64,000 bases of DNA from Mikania micrantha (taxonomy: Eukaryota > Streptophyta > Magnoliopsida > Asterales > Asteraceae). The notes beneath the pieces were generated by a model that saw only the letters and a program-made list of their open reading frames with translations, was not told where the DNA came from and did no database searches. Below are positions 34,626-45,865 of this stretch, one piece after another. The position numbers and the translations under genes were made by a program. Numbering within the stretch: position 1 is the first letter of the stretch; each line of letters begins with the position of its first letter. The DNA lies in NCBI GenBank assembly GCA_009363875.1, contig CM018687.1:16244963-16308962 (forward strand), read 5' to 3'.

Positions 34626-37600
34626 ATGGCAGGAAACAAGTCGGTGACCAAGAACAACATATGTGCCCACCTGGATCTCAACACGCCTAATGCCCGACAT
34701 TTCACTAAGATTATCACATTTTTTAGGCGTTCCAGGATTTTTACTGCCATCTCGACTATGCATGTGCCATATCATTCTCACCAGCAGGACTTCTGGTCGT
34801 CTGCTGATATTGACTGTGAAGCTGAGCCTCCTGTTATTCGAGGCAAAGTACTTGGACATTATGTTGTTATCTCTGGTGAGCACATCAGGAGAGTATGTGG
34901 ATTCCAAGATACACCAGATCAGCCATATCTGCTCGATCGATATTTAGTTTGTGGCTGCTTCATGAGATGCAAGTACGAAGGTGATCTTGGAGCTGGAATC
35001 CTCAACAAAGCCTACATGTCTCCGCAGTTCAAGTATCTAGCCCATGTGCTTATCCATTGTCTTGGGTCTAGGAGAGGTGGATTCGATGATATGAGGGAGA
35101 CTATACAGTGTGCCTTCGTCGCCCTAGTGCTGACTCGACCATTCAATTTCTCAGAGATGGTCTTCTCACACATGAAGGAGAATGTGACACTCAAGGGAGA
35201 CAAGAAATTTCTTATGTATCCTCGGTTTCTCCATCAGCTGATTGATACTCAGCTTCCTGATTTGCTAAAGGTTACTGCAGACATTATTCGATTGGAGAAC
35301 ATGAATGATATTACTCTTAACAGAGTAATGTCATACAGAGGCAAGGATAGGAAGCCTACCGTTCGCTCATTGTTTGGTCATCTTTTGAGGCCTGATTACA
35401 TAGCTCCAGTTGGTCGAAGATGGAGACATGATGATTCAGATTCTGAGGTGGAGGACATTATTGTTCCTGATGATGGTGGTGATGATGATGGTGGTGATGG
35501 TGCATGGTTATGATGGTGCAGGTGATAGTGTTGTTGGTGCTGGTATTAGTGTGAGTACAGTTGTTATGAGCACTGTAGCTGCAAGCACTGTTGGTGTGAG
35601 TGCTACTATTGATGAGGTTATCTCTACTGCTGATGTGATCATGGTTGAGGCTGGTGGTACGAGTGTTGGTGGTGGAGTTGGCATGTCTACTGCAGAGGGA
35701 GAGGATGTTGATATTGATTCTTTGTTAGAGTTAGATTTCATGGCTACATCTACAGCCACTGTATCTACTCCTTTTGATATGACTGGTATTACATCTGCAG
35801 AGGATTCTGATGATTCAGAGAATGAAGGTAGTGAGGCTGGAGGTGAAGGTGCTGAAAGCTCAGATTCAGAAGACACACCTGATGATGAGTTTGAGAATGT
35901 GTGGATAGGAGGGAGACTGATGAAGAAGAGAAAGAAAAGGAGCGAAGCTGAACTTGAAGAGATCACTGATCCTTCATTTATTCCAGAGTTTGATGTGTCT
36001 CCTCCTCCTTGTACTTCTACCTCTACATCTACAGCAGCCGTGACTGTTGCTGCTGCAACTCAATCCACTTCATCTCCAGCAGGCAGGAGGAAAAGATCAA
36101 GATTTATGTTCCAGAGACGGTCAGAACTGTCAGTTGCTGCCACCACTACTATTACATCAGTGGTTGCAACTGCAGTTTCTTCACTGATCAGGTCAAGGGT
36201 TGTGCCTACACGTGCTACCATAGCCCCTCTGACCACCTCAATTACTCAGGCACCTGTCTACACTGTTGCAACTGCTGGTCCTTCCATCATTTGTTCTGAT
36301 GTTATTATACCTACTGTTTCAGTCGTCGAGCAGTTGAGTACACTGAACAGTATGGTTCTGAGACTGATGGAAAGGAACCTGGAGCAAGAAAAGAATAGCA
36401 AAGAGCAGGAATTGCTTATTGCCCAGCTCACCCAGCGGGTAAATGATCAGGATGCCTTATTACTACAGGCTGCTGATCAACGAGCTGATCTGAGAGCTCG
36501 TTCTGCTCAACAAGAGGAGCAGCTGCTGAAATATATTGATGAGCATAATCAGTTGGCCCTGACTACCACTAGTTTCAACGAGAGAATCCTGCTCTTAGAA
36601 GCTGAGAACGCCAGACTTGCTGAACTGGTTGAAAGTTCCAAGGAAGGCACTCCAAGAATTGAGGGTTCTGCAGCAATTTCCGATGAATCAGACGAGGAAG
36701 AGAAAGAGGAAGAAGAAGATGAAGATTCTGAGGAGGAAAAAGTTGACTATGAGGAGTCAGAGAAAGATGACGACTCTGATGATGGTGATCAGGATGAATC
36801 AGGGAGTGGGTCTTCTGGGTCTTCAAGTTCTGATGATGATGATCAAGCCCCTCCTCCTGAGATTCGAGCAAAGACAAAGCACGACAAAAGTGCTAAAGCT
36901 CCCTCTCCTCCTCCTGCTCAAACAGAAGAACCCACAGCTACTGAGGAAGTCGAAGCTGTGCCATTGAGACGTCGTTTAGATGAGACTTTGACGATGATAT
37001 TGGACGCTCAGGGCATCATACAGCACTCAGTAAGCCACGACAAAGAGGAGGTAGAGATCATTCATTGCTTATCAATAGAGCAAATAGCCGAGCTGTTCAG
37101 GTTGAATCCTGACGAGGTAGTGATTGATGACACCTCAGCTCCGGTTGGTGATGAGCCGTCTCTAGAGATTTTTGATGACGTTGATGAGGTCATTCTGGAA
37201 GACATCACAGAAGAGGAATATCCCAAGTATACATCAGCTGAAGACGAACTACCAACCTTTACTGATTTATTTGATCAAGCCACTGAGGAGATGCTGAGCA
37301 GAAATTTGGAAGAACAAGTTGAGAAGAGTAATTCTGAAGCTGATGATATTCAAAGAAGGAAAGAGGAATGGAAAGCTTATTGGGAAGCTTTGAAGAAGGA
37401 ACTCAATGTAAAGATGCCAGCTACGCACACCAAGTTGTATAGGACCAAAGGCTACAAAGCTAGAGGTCAGATTCTCAGATGGGCATACTTTCACGATCTG
37501 GGATGTTATGCTGTGAAGAGGGAAAGGGGAATTGATAACTTCAAGCATCCTCATGACTTCAAGATGCTGCCAGGATTTGAAGTTAATCAGATTGCGCGCT

Positions 37601-38121
37601 TGAAGATGTTATACAGCGATAGCTCTGGGATGTCAGCTTGGTTCTCCAGACAGATCCAGTACGAGTACAGAAAGAGGTGGGTGAACTTCAGGCCTCAGCA
37701 ACCTGAACGGTATTACTTACCAGAGATTGATGGTGATACCCGGAAGCACAAAGTTATCCTGAAGTGGCTTCCTCCTAAAGTCATGAAGAAGATTCCGTTA
37801 AGGAAGATACGTCAAGACTTTATAGAGGGCTTCCGATGGTGGTATTATGATGGGCGTACTAGAGAAGCTGTTATAGTGATGTGCAAAGAGAAGAAGTGGG
37901 AGACCGAACGTATTTTTGAGCCAATGTGGTTGACAAATCTGTCGCGCAATGATGTCAAGACCTTGTACTTTCATCAGATGTTTTTCGATGTTGCTGATAT
38001 AGAGCAGGCCATGCAGTTCATGAGAGTCATTCGTATCTGTATGGTGCTCAAGATTCATGCCGGAGCAGACCGGAAAGCTATCTCAGACAAGCTCTTCAAG
38101 AAAGACACTTCAAAGGATTGA
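34626..38121 (+). pseudogene. Sirevirus-like accessory ORF ('env-like'), element 2, one frameshift
   Basis: The same protein as 11398-14853. The conserved N-terminal domain starts MAGNKSVTKNN. A one-base shift in a GGTGAT-rich stretch near 35490-35510 moves the frame. The remainder is open to TGA 38119-38121: Ser/Thr/Val-rich low complexity, basic patches (KKRKKRSE, GRRKRSR), a coiled coil (about 36320-36640), an acidic tract (about 36680-36850) and the C-terminal domain with FSRQIQYEYRKRWVNF. No membrane segment or signal peptide is seen. Most nucleotide differences from element 1 in the N-terminal domain fall at third codon positions, which suggests past purifying selection. Confidence 0.75.
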
Positions 38122-38130
38122 ACTAGGTCC

Positions 38131-38139
38131 AAGGGGGAG
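38131..38139 (+). other. polypurine tract at 3' LTR, element 2
   Basis: AAGGGGGAG, two bases before the LTR at 38142. Confidence 0.8.
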
Positions 38140-38141
38140 TT

Positions 38142-38728
38142 TGTAAATGCATTAAATGTCCATAGTTCTATTTTTGTACTGTTCTTGATATATAAAGTTT
38201 ATTACATTAATGGAAGTTGTCTTTCTATATTGTTCTTAATGTTTAATATTGATTATAAGTGATTGATTATGTTTAAAGTTGAAGTGATATGGTTAAAGAC
38301 CCATTCAGGCGAATGACTCTACTAATGAAGTCATTCGTTGAATGAACGCCCTAGCGAATGACATAGGCAAGCGAATGAGTCATTCGCCTAATGATTCTTT
38401 CGACTGACATGTCTATTCGGCCGAATGAAGACAGCCTATAAATACATGTCCAAATCATTTTAAACCTAACTTCTGAGAGCCCTCCTTCTTCCCAGAGCAC
38501 CTAGTGTCAAAACCTAGAAGATCTGAGCGGTCTTTGTCTGTCCAATTTCGATTCTCAACCCGTGGTGTTTGATTCTTGATCAAACGTTCTTCCTACACCT
38601 TCGAATCACCACGGTTGCTGTTGGTTTCGATTGGAAAACCCTGGAATAGGATTTCGCACTATTCCAGAGGCTGTCGGGTAGATATCCATTGGAACCGGAT
38701 TGTTTCCTAGCTCCTAATAGGTTCTACA
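38142..38728 (+). repeat. 3' LTR of element 2
   Basis: 587 bp, TGTAAATGCA to GGTTCTACA, then the duplication AAACC. It is shorter than the 5' LTR by 58 bp, mostly by loss of palindrome units. TATAAATA is at 38437-38444. Confidence 0.9.
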
Positions 38729-38841
38729 AAACCCATAAAATGGAAAATAAATTTGATCAGGTTTGTTCGGGTGATAACTCATTTCTTGATGTTTTGCAAA
38801 GATATCACGACAATGGAGTGAGTTCCTTCTTTAATGAAAGG

Positions 38842-39030
38842 TGTCTCCGAGATGGTAGCCTAGTAGTAAGATGGTGAGAATTTATAACGTATGTCTAGGG
38901 TTCAATGCCCGGCACCACTCAATTTTTCCGTGAGTCACGCAATTTACCTCCTTCATATTAGCCGTGAGACTGGTCGATGAGGGGCGCCTAATTGAGTAAT
39001 GATGGCGTTCACCATTTATTTATTTTTTTG
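38842..39030 (+). mobile_element. tRNA-derived SINE
   Basis: A box TAGCCTAGTAG and B box GGTTCAATGCC lie near the left end; the right end is T-rich (ATTTATTTTTTTG). It is flanked by an 11-bp duplication with one mismatch: TTAATGAAAGG (38831-38841) and TTAATAAAAGG (39031-39041). It differs from the SINE at 16018. Confidence 0.75.
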
Positions 39031-39041
39031 TTAATAAAAGG

Positions 39042-40666
39042 CAAATAGAAAAGCATCTTAAGACCTCGTGGTGTGCCACGGCAATGGGCGTTAAAGGGGC
39101 GTGGCTGGTGGTGGAACACCGTCCCCTTGGGCGTTATTGTGTTGGGTGTGGCTGTGGCCACGGTTCTTTCGATCGTTTGAAACATTTAATTTTTTTGAAC
39201 GTAGGCTTCCAACGGCTACTTCCCAAACTACTTGGCATTTCCACCATCAAGTGGTTGAATGGGTGCTTGTGGTGGTGCTTAAGTGGCATCTAGATGGGGT
39301 GGCTCCAACCATAGGACACACATCATGGTCTAAGGATGATGTTGAAGATAGTACTACTGGTATTGATATATGGATGTCTTGGAAGGTATTCGTCCGATAT
39401 CTAACTCTTTCATTACATGATGAAATGTATTATTTATTTTTGTATATGCTTATTTTATGATTTAGTACTAATCTAATTGTTTTTCAAATTTTATGATTTC
39501 CTTTTGTACACGCTTACTTTAAACTTATATTAAACTTTTAGGTACCCATATAATTGTATACGCTTCTTTCTTAAATTTTATTTTTTATATATGCTTGAAG
39601 ATATTATTAAATTGGTTTTAAAAGCGAATGATTTTACATTTGAACATTATAAATAAATTACCAAAGAGACATTGTGTCAGTAGTATCACGGGATTCTTGC
39701 AAATGGGGTCAGGGGGTTTTCCTCCTGAGGTGGTTGTGGTCACTCATAGGAGGTCCAAGTAAAACCTTCGCCGTTCAGAAAAACAATTAATAAATGGTTT
39801 TGACCTACCTATTTATTAAACCGGCCTATTAAACTTGTCTAACTCGAGACTAATAGACCTTATAATGAATCCCTCCATGAGTTTCATTTACACAACTAAA
39901 CGTTTCCGGTTTAGTTCAGTCCTATCCCCTTTTTTTAGCCAAGAGCACCTTTTATTAAGCACAAACATAATAAAAAGAACCACATGTTAGCATTAATCAT
40001 CTTCATTAAAAAAATATATCTTTTTTATTTTGTTTTGATATATTTTGTGTATTCTTTTAAGTGTGAAGATGAATGATTGATGGTATATTCGGATCTTGTC
40101 ACCACCTCTATGAAGACAAAAGTATCGATGATTTGAATATAAACAAGTAGATTGTAAATGATGCTTAATTGCACTTTTGTAAGCTTGACCATCATCTTTC
40201 TATCCTAATAGTTAATTCTACACGTAACATTCTCCTATTATTCCAAAATAAATGTTTATTTTTAAATATAAAAACTTATAATTAATGGAATTAATAATAT
40301 ACGTTTTTTACATAAATACATTGTATTAATACTATTATACTAATAATTAATAAACTGATAACAAATTTCATTTATTTTTAATCTTATATATAGGGTTTGT
40401 ATCATGTAAAACTCAATTTTAAAGAAAAAGCTCTTAAATCATATCTGAGTCGTTAATTTGGAATCTTGAAAATAAATTTGTGGTTCACATTATGAGTTTA
40501 TATACCAAACTTGTTTTGATTCATGTTTTTGTTGGATACTCTAAGTAGCTTCCTTGATCAAGCATCTTCACAAGCCTATAACAGATGTTTTAAAAAATAC
40601 TTTTCTAGTTTTTAATCACTTATGTCTTCCACCTATTCTTTATGGCATATAGTAAATATGCTGATA
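39042..40666. other. intergenic DNA with a SINE fragment, no gene seen
   Basis: The ORFs at 39084-39460 have no recognisable motif and overlap each other. The rest is AT-rich. A SINE relic is at 39661-39780. Confidence 0.4.
39661..39780 (+). mobile_element. internally deleted SINE (same family as 62753-62983)
   Basis: Starts CCAAAGAGACATTGTGTC, then jumps to GGGGTCAGGGGGTTTTCCTCC and ends ACCTTCGCCGTTCAGAAAAA. The B-box region present in the two full copies is missing. Confidence 0.65.
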
Positions 40667-40674
40667 CTTATAGT

Positions 40675-42172
40675 CAGTGGCAGATCTAAGATTTTTTCTA
40701 ATGATGTCACTGTATTTAATGTTATAGTTTCACAGTACCATACTTAAATTTTTCGGGTCAGTTTTATTGTTCAACGTGTATCCCCATTTGCTTCATGTAT
40801 TTAAAAGACTTCATGTATATTTGAAGTCCATTTGCTTGACTTTGTTGAGCACTATCGAATCCAGAAGTTTCTATATATTCAAGGACGTCAATAATAGTAG
40901 GATATAAATCCAGCAAACGAAGAAGTGTTTTTTCATGAGAACTCCAACGTGTATCCCCAGCCCTTGCAAGTGACAGTTCTTGATTCTTTCCACGTCCGGT
41001 TTCAAGTTCCGGATTCAGTCTTAATCTCTCTCTTTGACTTTCTCTTATCAGTCTTAATCCCTCTCTTTGACTTTCTCTTATCAAATCTATTCTTTTGCAA
41101 GATGCCCCAACAACATTTGTTAAATCTGAGACTTCTTTAAAAAATTAACAAATTTCAAGGTGCTTGGTTGCTAGGGCCACAATAACAAGTTGAAGTTGAT
41201 GAGCAAAACAATGAACAAAATACGTCTTAATTTACCACTCATATTTATTTGTGGAAAATCATGCCCTGTCGGTTGACATGGACTTCTAAGTAAATAGCCT
41301 CGTCTAACTTCGTCTTTTTGACTAGGATGATAATATGAAATTGGTTTTCTTTCGGAAGGATCCCATTGAAGATCATTTAAATCAATTTTCGGTAATTTAC
41401 TACTTGAAGATGATGACCCAACATTTGATGGTGAATTTCTTTGTAGAAATATCTCCATAATTTTAACACCTAACGTTCAATGCTTTAAATAATCAACAAA
41501 CTAAAATATATATTAAACTAAAAATGTATTAAACTAAAGTAATTTATTATATTCTAAGCAATTAAACAATTGTATTAAACTAAAAATGCATGGTAAACAA
41601 AACTTAAAATACATGCTCATCACTGTTTAAATTTAATCTGAACTGCATATCAAACAAAATTTAAAATATGTTTTAAATAAAGAAAAAAGACTTAAAATAT
41701 GTGATCACATATTCACATGGCTAATGGCTGATCAAATATTTAGACAAATCTGGAAGCCCACACGTATCCTAGTATATGACTCACCTGCTTAAAATTCTTC
41801 CATACAAATACACGTATACAGGTCCATAGAATTGTCTTTGCCGATTGAGACTTGCGACGGATCTTGGAAGGCTAGAACGGAGAAAAAAGCCGTATGTCGT
41901 CTTCCCGTCTTTTCGTCTTCTATTGAAATACATGTATCCAGGGATTTGTAATTTATTTGTTTTTGGGTATTTAAGTTTTAGTGGGCTAAATAGTATAGGT
42001 GGGTCTTTATATTTAATTAAAATGGGCTAAATAATGGTATTTGATAATCAATGATGTCATAAGAACAAAAATCAATGATGTCATTTGAAAACACCGTTAA
42101 TAAATGTCCATATGCACCGAAAAATCATTGATGTCCCGGGACTACGGTCCCTAGTACGTACGTCCACCCATG
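40675..42172 (-). mobile_element. internally deleted hAT transposon (TTF/MYM-type)
   Basis: 1,498 bp from CAGTGGCAGATC to CCACCCATG, flanked by a perfect 8-bp duplication CTTATAGT (40667-40674 and 42173-42180). The termini are weakly inverted (CAGTGGCAGA / CATGGGTGGA). It encodes, on the minus strand, pieces of a TTF-type hAT transposase. Confidence 0.85.
40764..41458 (-). pseudogene. truncated TTF-type hAT transposase
   Basis: The minus-strand N-terminus (from 41458) reads MEIFLQRNSPSNV, then KIDLNDLQWDPSERKPISYY and RRGYLLRSPCQPTGHDFPQ, the hallmark start of these proteins. A deletion then joins directly to sequence coding HCFAHQLQLVIVALATKHLE (another frame) and a NVVGASCK block. A later ORF has a duplicated LIRESQRE and TRWSSHEKTLLRLLDLYPTI. 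The TTF finger, catalytic core and C-terminal dimerisation region are missing. Confidence 0.8.
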
Positions 42173-42180
42173 CTTATAGT

Positions 42181-43257
42181 TGAGGCACGTATTTAATACG
42201 TTTCTCTTAAAACATATTCCGTGTCTCTTTTCAACATGAATGTGTCTGTCTCTCAGACGTTTTTAACATATTCAACCTCTTGAATAAATTCCAAATCCTT
42301 AAATTTCATCTTTCTTACACTGTCACAATTCTCTTTATCCAATGCTAAGTGTAATAAGGTGACCCAGATGTATACTTGTTGGTTATGCTCTTCATCAAGC
42401 CCCTTCACCATTAAACCTCAGCTGGGGCGTGATACATCTAAGTGACCTTGGCATGTGCTTAATGAGTATTTAATTTTTTTCTAAATTAATAAAAAGCATT
42501 CATATGACCGTTCATATTTTCACTTCCTATAATTCACCATTACATATTTTCTACTCACATTCACTAACCAAAACTCCTCTTGCATGACGTATATGTGTTG
42601 CCTACGTGACACATGGTTAAACTTTAATCTAACATCCTATTACTCATAGCCTAATACATAACTCATTGTTTATCTCTCTTTAAATGATTAATCTTTCTCT
42701 CTTATGTCTCATCTTCATTCGGCACGCCTGCTTGCTTTAGTTGAAGAAAAGAAGATGATTAAATCTGATGTTGGTCACATTTTCAATATATGATATTTTC
42801 AAAATCAAAATAATTATATTGAAAGTACACCATGCGAAGACCACTACTTTCTTCCTCTTGTATCATTTTTTGAAGCTCATTGTTTTAACGGTACCGGGCA
42901 TCTTACTGGTTCACTAGTCAGACCAATCCGATTTTTGGATAGGACTCAAAAATCAAATTACACCATAAATACTTAAAAATTATAAAAAAAATAATTATAA
43001 AAACATTTAAACAAACATAATTAATGTTTAAAAAAACATAATCATGCTTAAAATAATATAGAGTTTGGTTTTAATGTTTTACTCTATTGATATTTCAGAG
43101 GAAAAAAACCCGATCCAACAACCGTCTGGTTCGCCGGCTTGACCAATCCGGCCGGTTCAACTGAGTGTGGTCCAAAGACATCAAACGTATTAAAAAGGTC
43201 ACCCACTCACACATATCTTACAGACTTACATGGTTGGGCACTTGGGCCATAATTCTC
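42181..43257. other. intergenic DNA, no gene seen
   Basis: No supportable ORF. CCGGTTC/GACCAATCCG-type inverted motifs near 42890-43170 may be an eroded MITE. Confidence 0.4.
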
Positions 43258-43269
43258 TCCTTTCAAGTT

Positions 43270-43932
43270 TTTTTTTTTTTTGGATAAAGGGCATTTTGCC
43301 CAGAAAAATATATATCAACCCGAAAAGAGAATACAAAAACAAAGGGGCATACCCCTGTCAATACAAGACACCCGTCCTAAACGTATGTTTAAGAACCCAA
43401 AAAATCGGCATCGGATGCCCAGAAAAGTCCACCCAACTATACAAAAAGGGGGACACAACCCTATGCCAAACCGTAAAGGTAACGGTGACAATACAGAAAA
43501 TAAAATACATAACAAGATGACTAACATAGCACCTATCACAGAAAAACAAGCTATCAATGGAACTATACTTTAGCCTATGATGAGAAAAATTCTCCAACAT
43601 GCACCACCCAATGATGTTAGTAAAGAGAATTCCCGTCATCATAATGTCTGGAAAGCCATCAGCAACCATGCTCCACTTCCAAGCCCAAAAATAGAGAGAT
43701 ATACCATGGAGGTCCAAAGAGACAAGACTCCCAGTACTGAACCAACAAATCAGCCCAATACTAGCCCTAAAGGTATGCAGCCCCTGCCCAACACCTATGT
43801 AAAGTTTGGTGCCTAAAGCATTACCAGACCAGGGAACATCCACATCAAAACTAGGCCTACTAAAAATCATCATCTGCCATAAAACCAGGCCAAGAGCCAC
43901 TTTACCCAAACCTCTCAAGAGCTGCACAAGCT
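43270..43932 (-). mobile_element. poly-A retroposon (probable 5'-truncated LINE)
   Basis: On the minus strand the segment ends ATGCCCTTTATCC followed by an A run (43270-43281 on plus is T). It is flanked by a perfect 12-bp duplication TCCTTTCAAGTT (43258-43269 and 43933-43944). This is the signature of target-primed reverse transcription. No reverse transcriptase is left. A 207-codon minus frame overlaps it but runs through the flanking duplication, so I do not regard it as a gene. Confidence 0.75.
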
Positions 43933-43988
43933 TCCTTTCAAGTTCTTGATCTATGGAAAGGTTTGTTATTGTTAATATCAAGTGTCTC

Positions 43989-45109
43989 CAGGGGCGGTGC
44001 TTTGTAGGGCGGGGGCGATCGCCCCCCTCATGTAGTAATTTACATTTTCTGATACGTAGTGTAAAATTTTTTAAAAATTTTTATTTCGGCCCTCTAAAAA
44101 AATATATATACCCTATGTTTGCCCCTACTCTAAAAATTTAATAGGTTAAAAATTTTTATAAGTATTTTATACCAAACAAATTTTTAATAATTTATAAACA
44201 TATAAAACTGATTAGATTAAGCCTATGATTCTATAAGCCAAACAAATTTATGAGTTAGACTGTTAGAACTTAGAGCCCAATTGTTCAAATACAATTAAAA
44301 TTAAGTCCAAGTTGCTTCAAGATCCAACCTAACCCAATTGCCAAAAATAAAATTATGTGAAATTAAAAAAAAAAAAAAAAAAAAAAGGATTGCCGCCTGC
44401 GCCTTTCCTTCCTTGCGTCGCCTGAACAAGAACCCACGCCAGAACCCATGCCAGTCCAGCACCGCCAGCAGCCCAGCACCACAGCACGCCCCTGCGCCCT
44501 CCACGCCCTCCGCGGCTCCGCCCCTGCGGCCTGCTTTTTCCTTCTTGCGTGAAGCCGTGAACCAGGTAACGAATTCGGCCTCTCACTTGTTACTTGCTTT
44601 TGATTAAGTATTTAAGGGGTTTAATTGTTGTTACTTGTTACTTTGTTAGTGAATCTAAAATTTAGGGTTTTGATTTTTGTTCAAATTTTTTACAGAATTG
44701 TTAGTATAAATGGGAAAAGGGAAAACTATTGAATCATTTTTTAAAAAACAAGTTGTTGATGAAGAGAGTGATAAGGCACGTTAAGAGAAACAAAAACGTC
44801 AAAGATGTTCAACTAGTGAGCCGGATCATCCGGTTAATGAAGTGAATCTTAACAAAGGTTGTCGGGCTGAGTTGTAATCTTCTTTAAGGTACACAACTTT
44901 TTCACTCATCATGATAATTATTTAGGTCTTTGTTTGTTCTAAAAAAATCTACTTTTTATTGTTTAACCCGACCCGAATCGCCAATCCGAACATTTAACCT
45001 AAGATATATCGTGTTAGTGTTAGGGGAAAAAAATTTAAATTGCAAAGTTTCGCCCCCCTCACCCCCCCCCCCCCCCCCACCCCCGACTTTTGGTTAAGTT
45101 TCGTCACGG
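43989..45109 (+). mobile_element. hAT relic with transposase N-terminal remnant
   Basis: Starts CAGGGGCGGTGC and ends near TTTCGTCACGG. The flanks AGTGTCTC (43981-43988) and AGCGTCTC (45110-45117) look like an 8-bp duplication with one change. At about 44710 a frame begins MGKGKTIESFFKKQ, the usual start of TTF/MYM-type hAT proteins, and stops soon after. It contains an A run near 44369 and a C run near 45065. The bulk of the transposase is gone. Confidence 0.55.
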
Positions 45110-45149
45110 AGCGTCTCTAAAAGATCCAAGGGTTGCCTGGTGTGAATCG

Positions 45150-45238
45150 CACACGATCAAAATAAATCTTATATTTGAAACCAAAATCTTCCTTATAAGA
45201 GACATTACCTCTACTGAATAAGCTAGTCTTACATCAGC
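45150..45238 (-). mobile_element. SINE head fragment
   Basis: The minus strand starts GCTGATGTAAGACTAGC and has GTAGAGG and TGTCTCTTA blocks in the same order as the SINE at 16018-16154. No duplication or tail was identified. Confidence 0.45.
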
Positions 45239-45373
45239 ACAAATGACAACTGTTAATTACGTGATCTTGTAAATTTAATTTATATTTATTAGCAAGTGGA
45301 CTCCATAAATTATTTTGGTTTTTTTTATTAGTAAGGAAGCTTTAGTCATTTTGAAAATATTCAACGAAAAATA

Positions 45374-45560
45374 GATATGATGCTATGTTTTGTCTTCCTT
45401 TCATTTTAGTTTTTTTTTTTTTGCAATTATGTCTTTTAAAATACTAATTGATATAATGTTATGTTTTGTCTTCCTTTCATTTTAGTTTTTTTTTTGCAAT
45501 TATGTCTTTTAAAATATTAATTGATATAATGTTATGTTTGTCTTCCTTTCATTTTTCTTC
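45374..45560. repeat. ~75-bp tandem repeat, 2.5 copies
   Basis: GATATAATGTTATGTTTTGTCTTCC-type units start at 45374, 45450 and 45523, with variable T runs. Confidence 0.85.
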
Positions 45561-45865
45561 TTAATCCACTCTATTTTACTTCTTTTTATTATTAAAAAAA
45601 AAAACTTAGACACACTTTCTTTTTTTAATTTCCTTCTACATCATAAATTTCCTAAAACCAACTCGAGAACACTTTAGACTCCGGGTACCCTATTGCCTCG
45701 GTGTACGGCTTTTGAAAACCAACAAATATGAAGCATATCATTCAATCTTAAATTTCTAATCAATACAAATGGGCAAAGTGGAAGACACCATCTTCAGCAT
45801 TACTACATAAAGAAAACACAAATCTACCCATAGCAACAACTACTTCTAAAACTTCAATGAAATCG

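Larger units (their letters stand above)
24971..38728 (+). mobile_element. Sirevirus-like Ty1/copia retrotransposon, element 2 (13.8 kb, defective)
   Basis: LTRs at 24971-25615 and 38142-38728 are flanked by a perfect 5-bp duplication AAACC (24966-24970, 38729-38733). The organisation matches element 1: primer site, gag, pol, spacer, internal palindromes plus TATA, accessory ORF, polypurine tract. Nucleotide divergence from element 1 is substantial, so it belongs to a sister subfamily. The LTRs differ at roughly 20 sites plus 58 bp of net deletion, so it is older than element 1. Gag and pol carry several stops and two frameshifts, and the accessory ORF carries one frameshift. Confidence 0.92.

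Noticed and set aside
39084..39460. Two overlapping plus-strand ORFs (69 and 119 codons)
   Set aside because: No motif, no splice or promoter context, and they overlap in different frames.
43358..43981. 207-codon minus-strand ORF
   Set aside because: It runs through the 12-bp target duplication and out of the retroposon, and has no recognisable domain.
44301..44607. Overlapping short ORFs with poly-Lys or poly-Phe
   Set aside because: They are produced by an A run and GC-rich DNA in a hAT relic. Only the MGKGKTIESFF remnant near 44710 has meaning.
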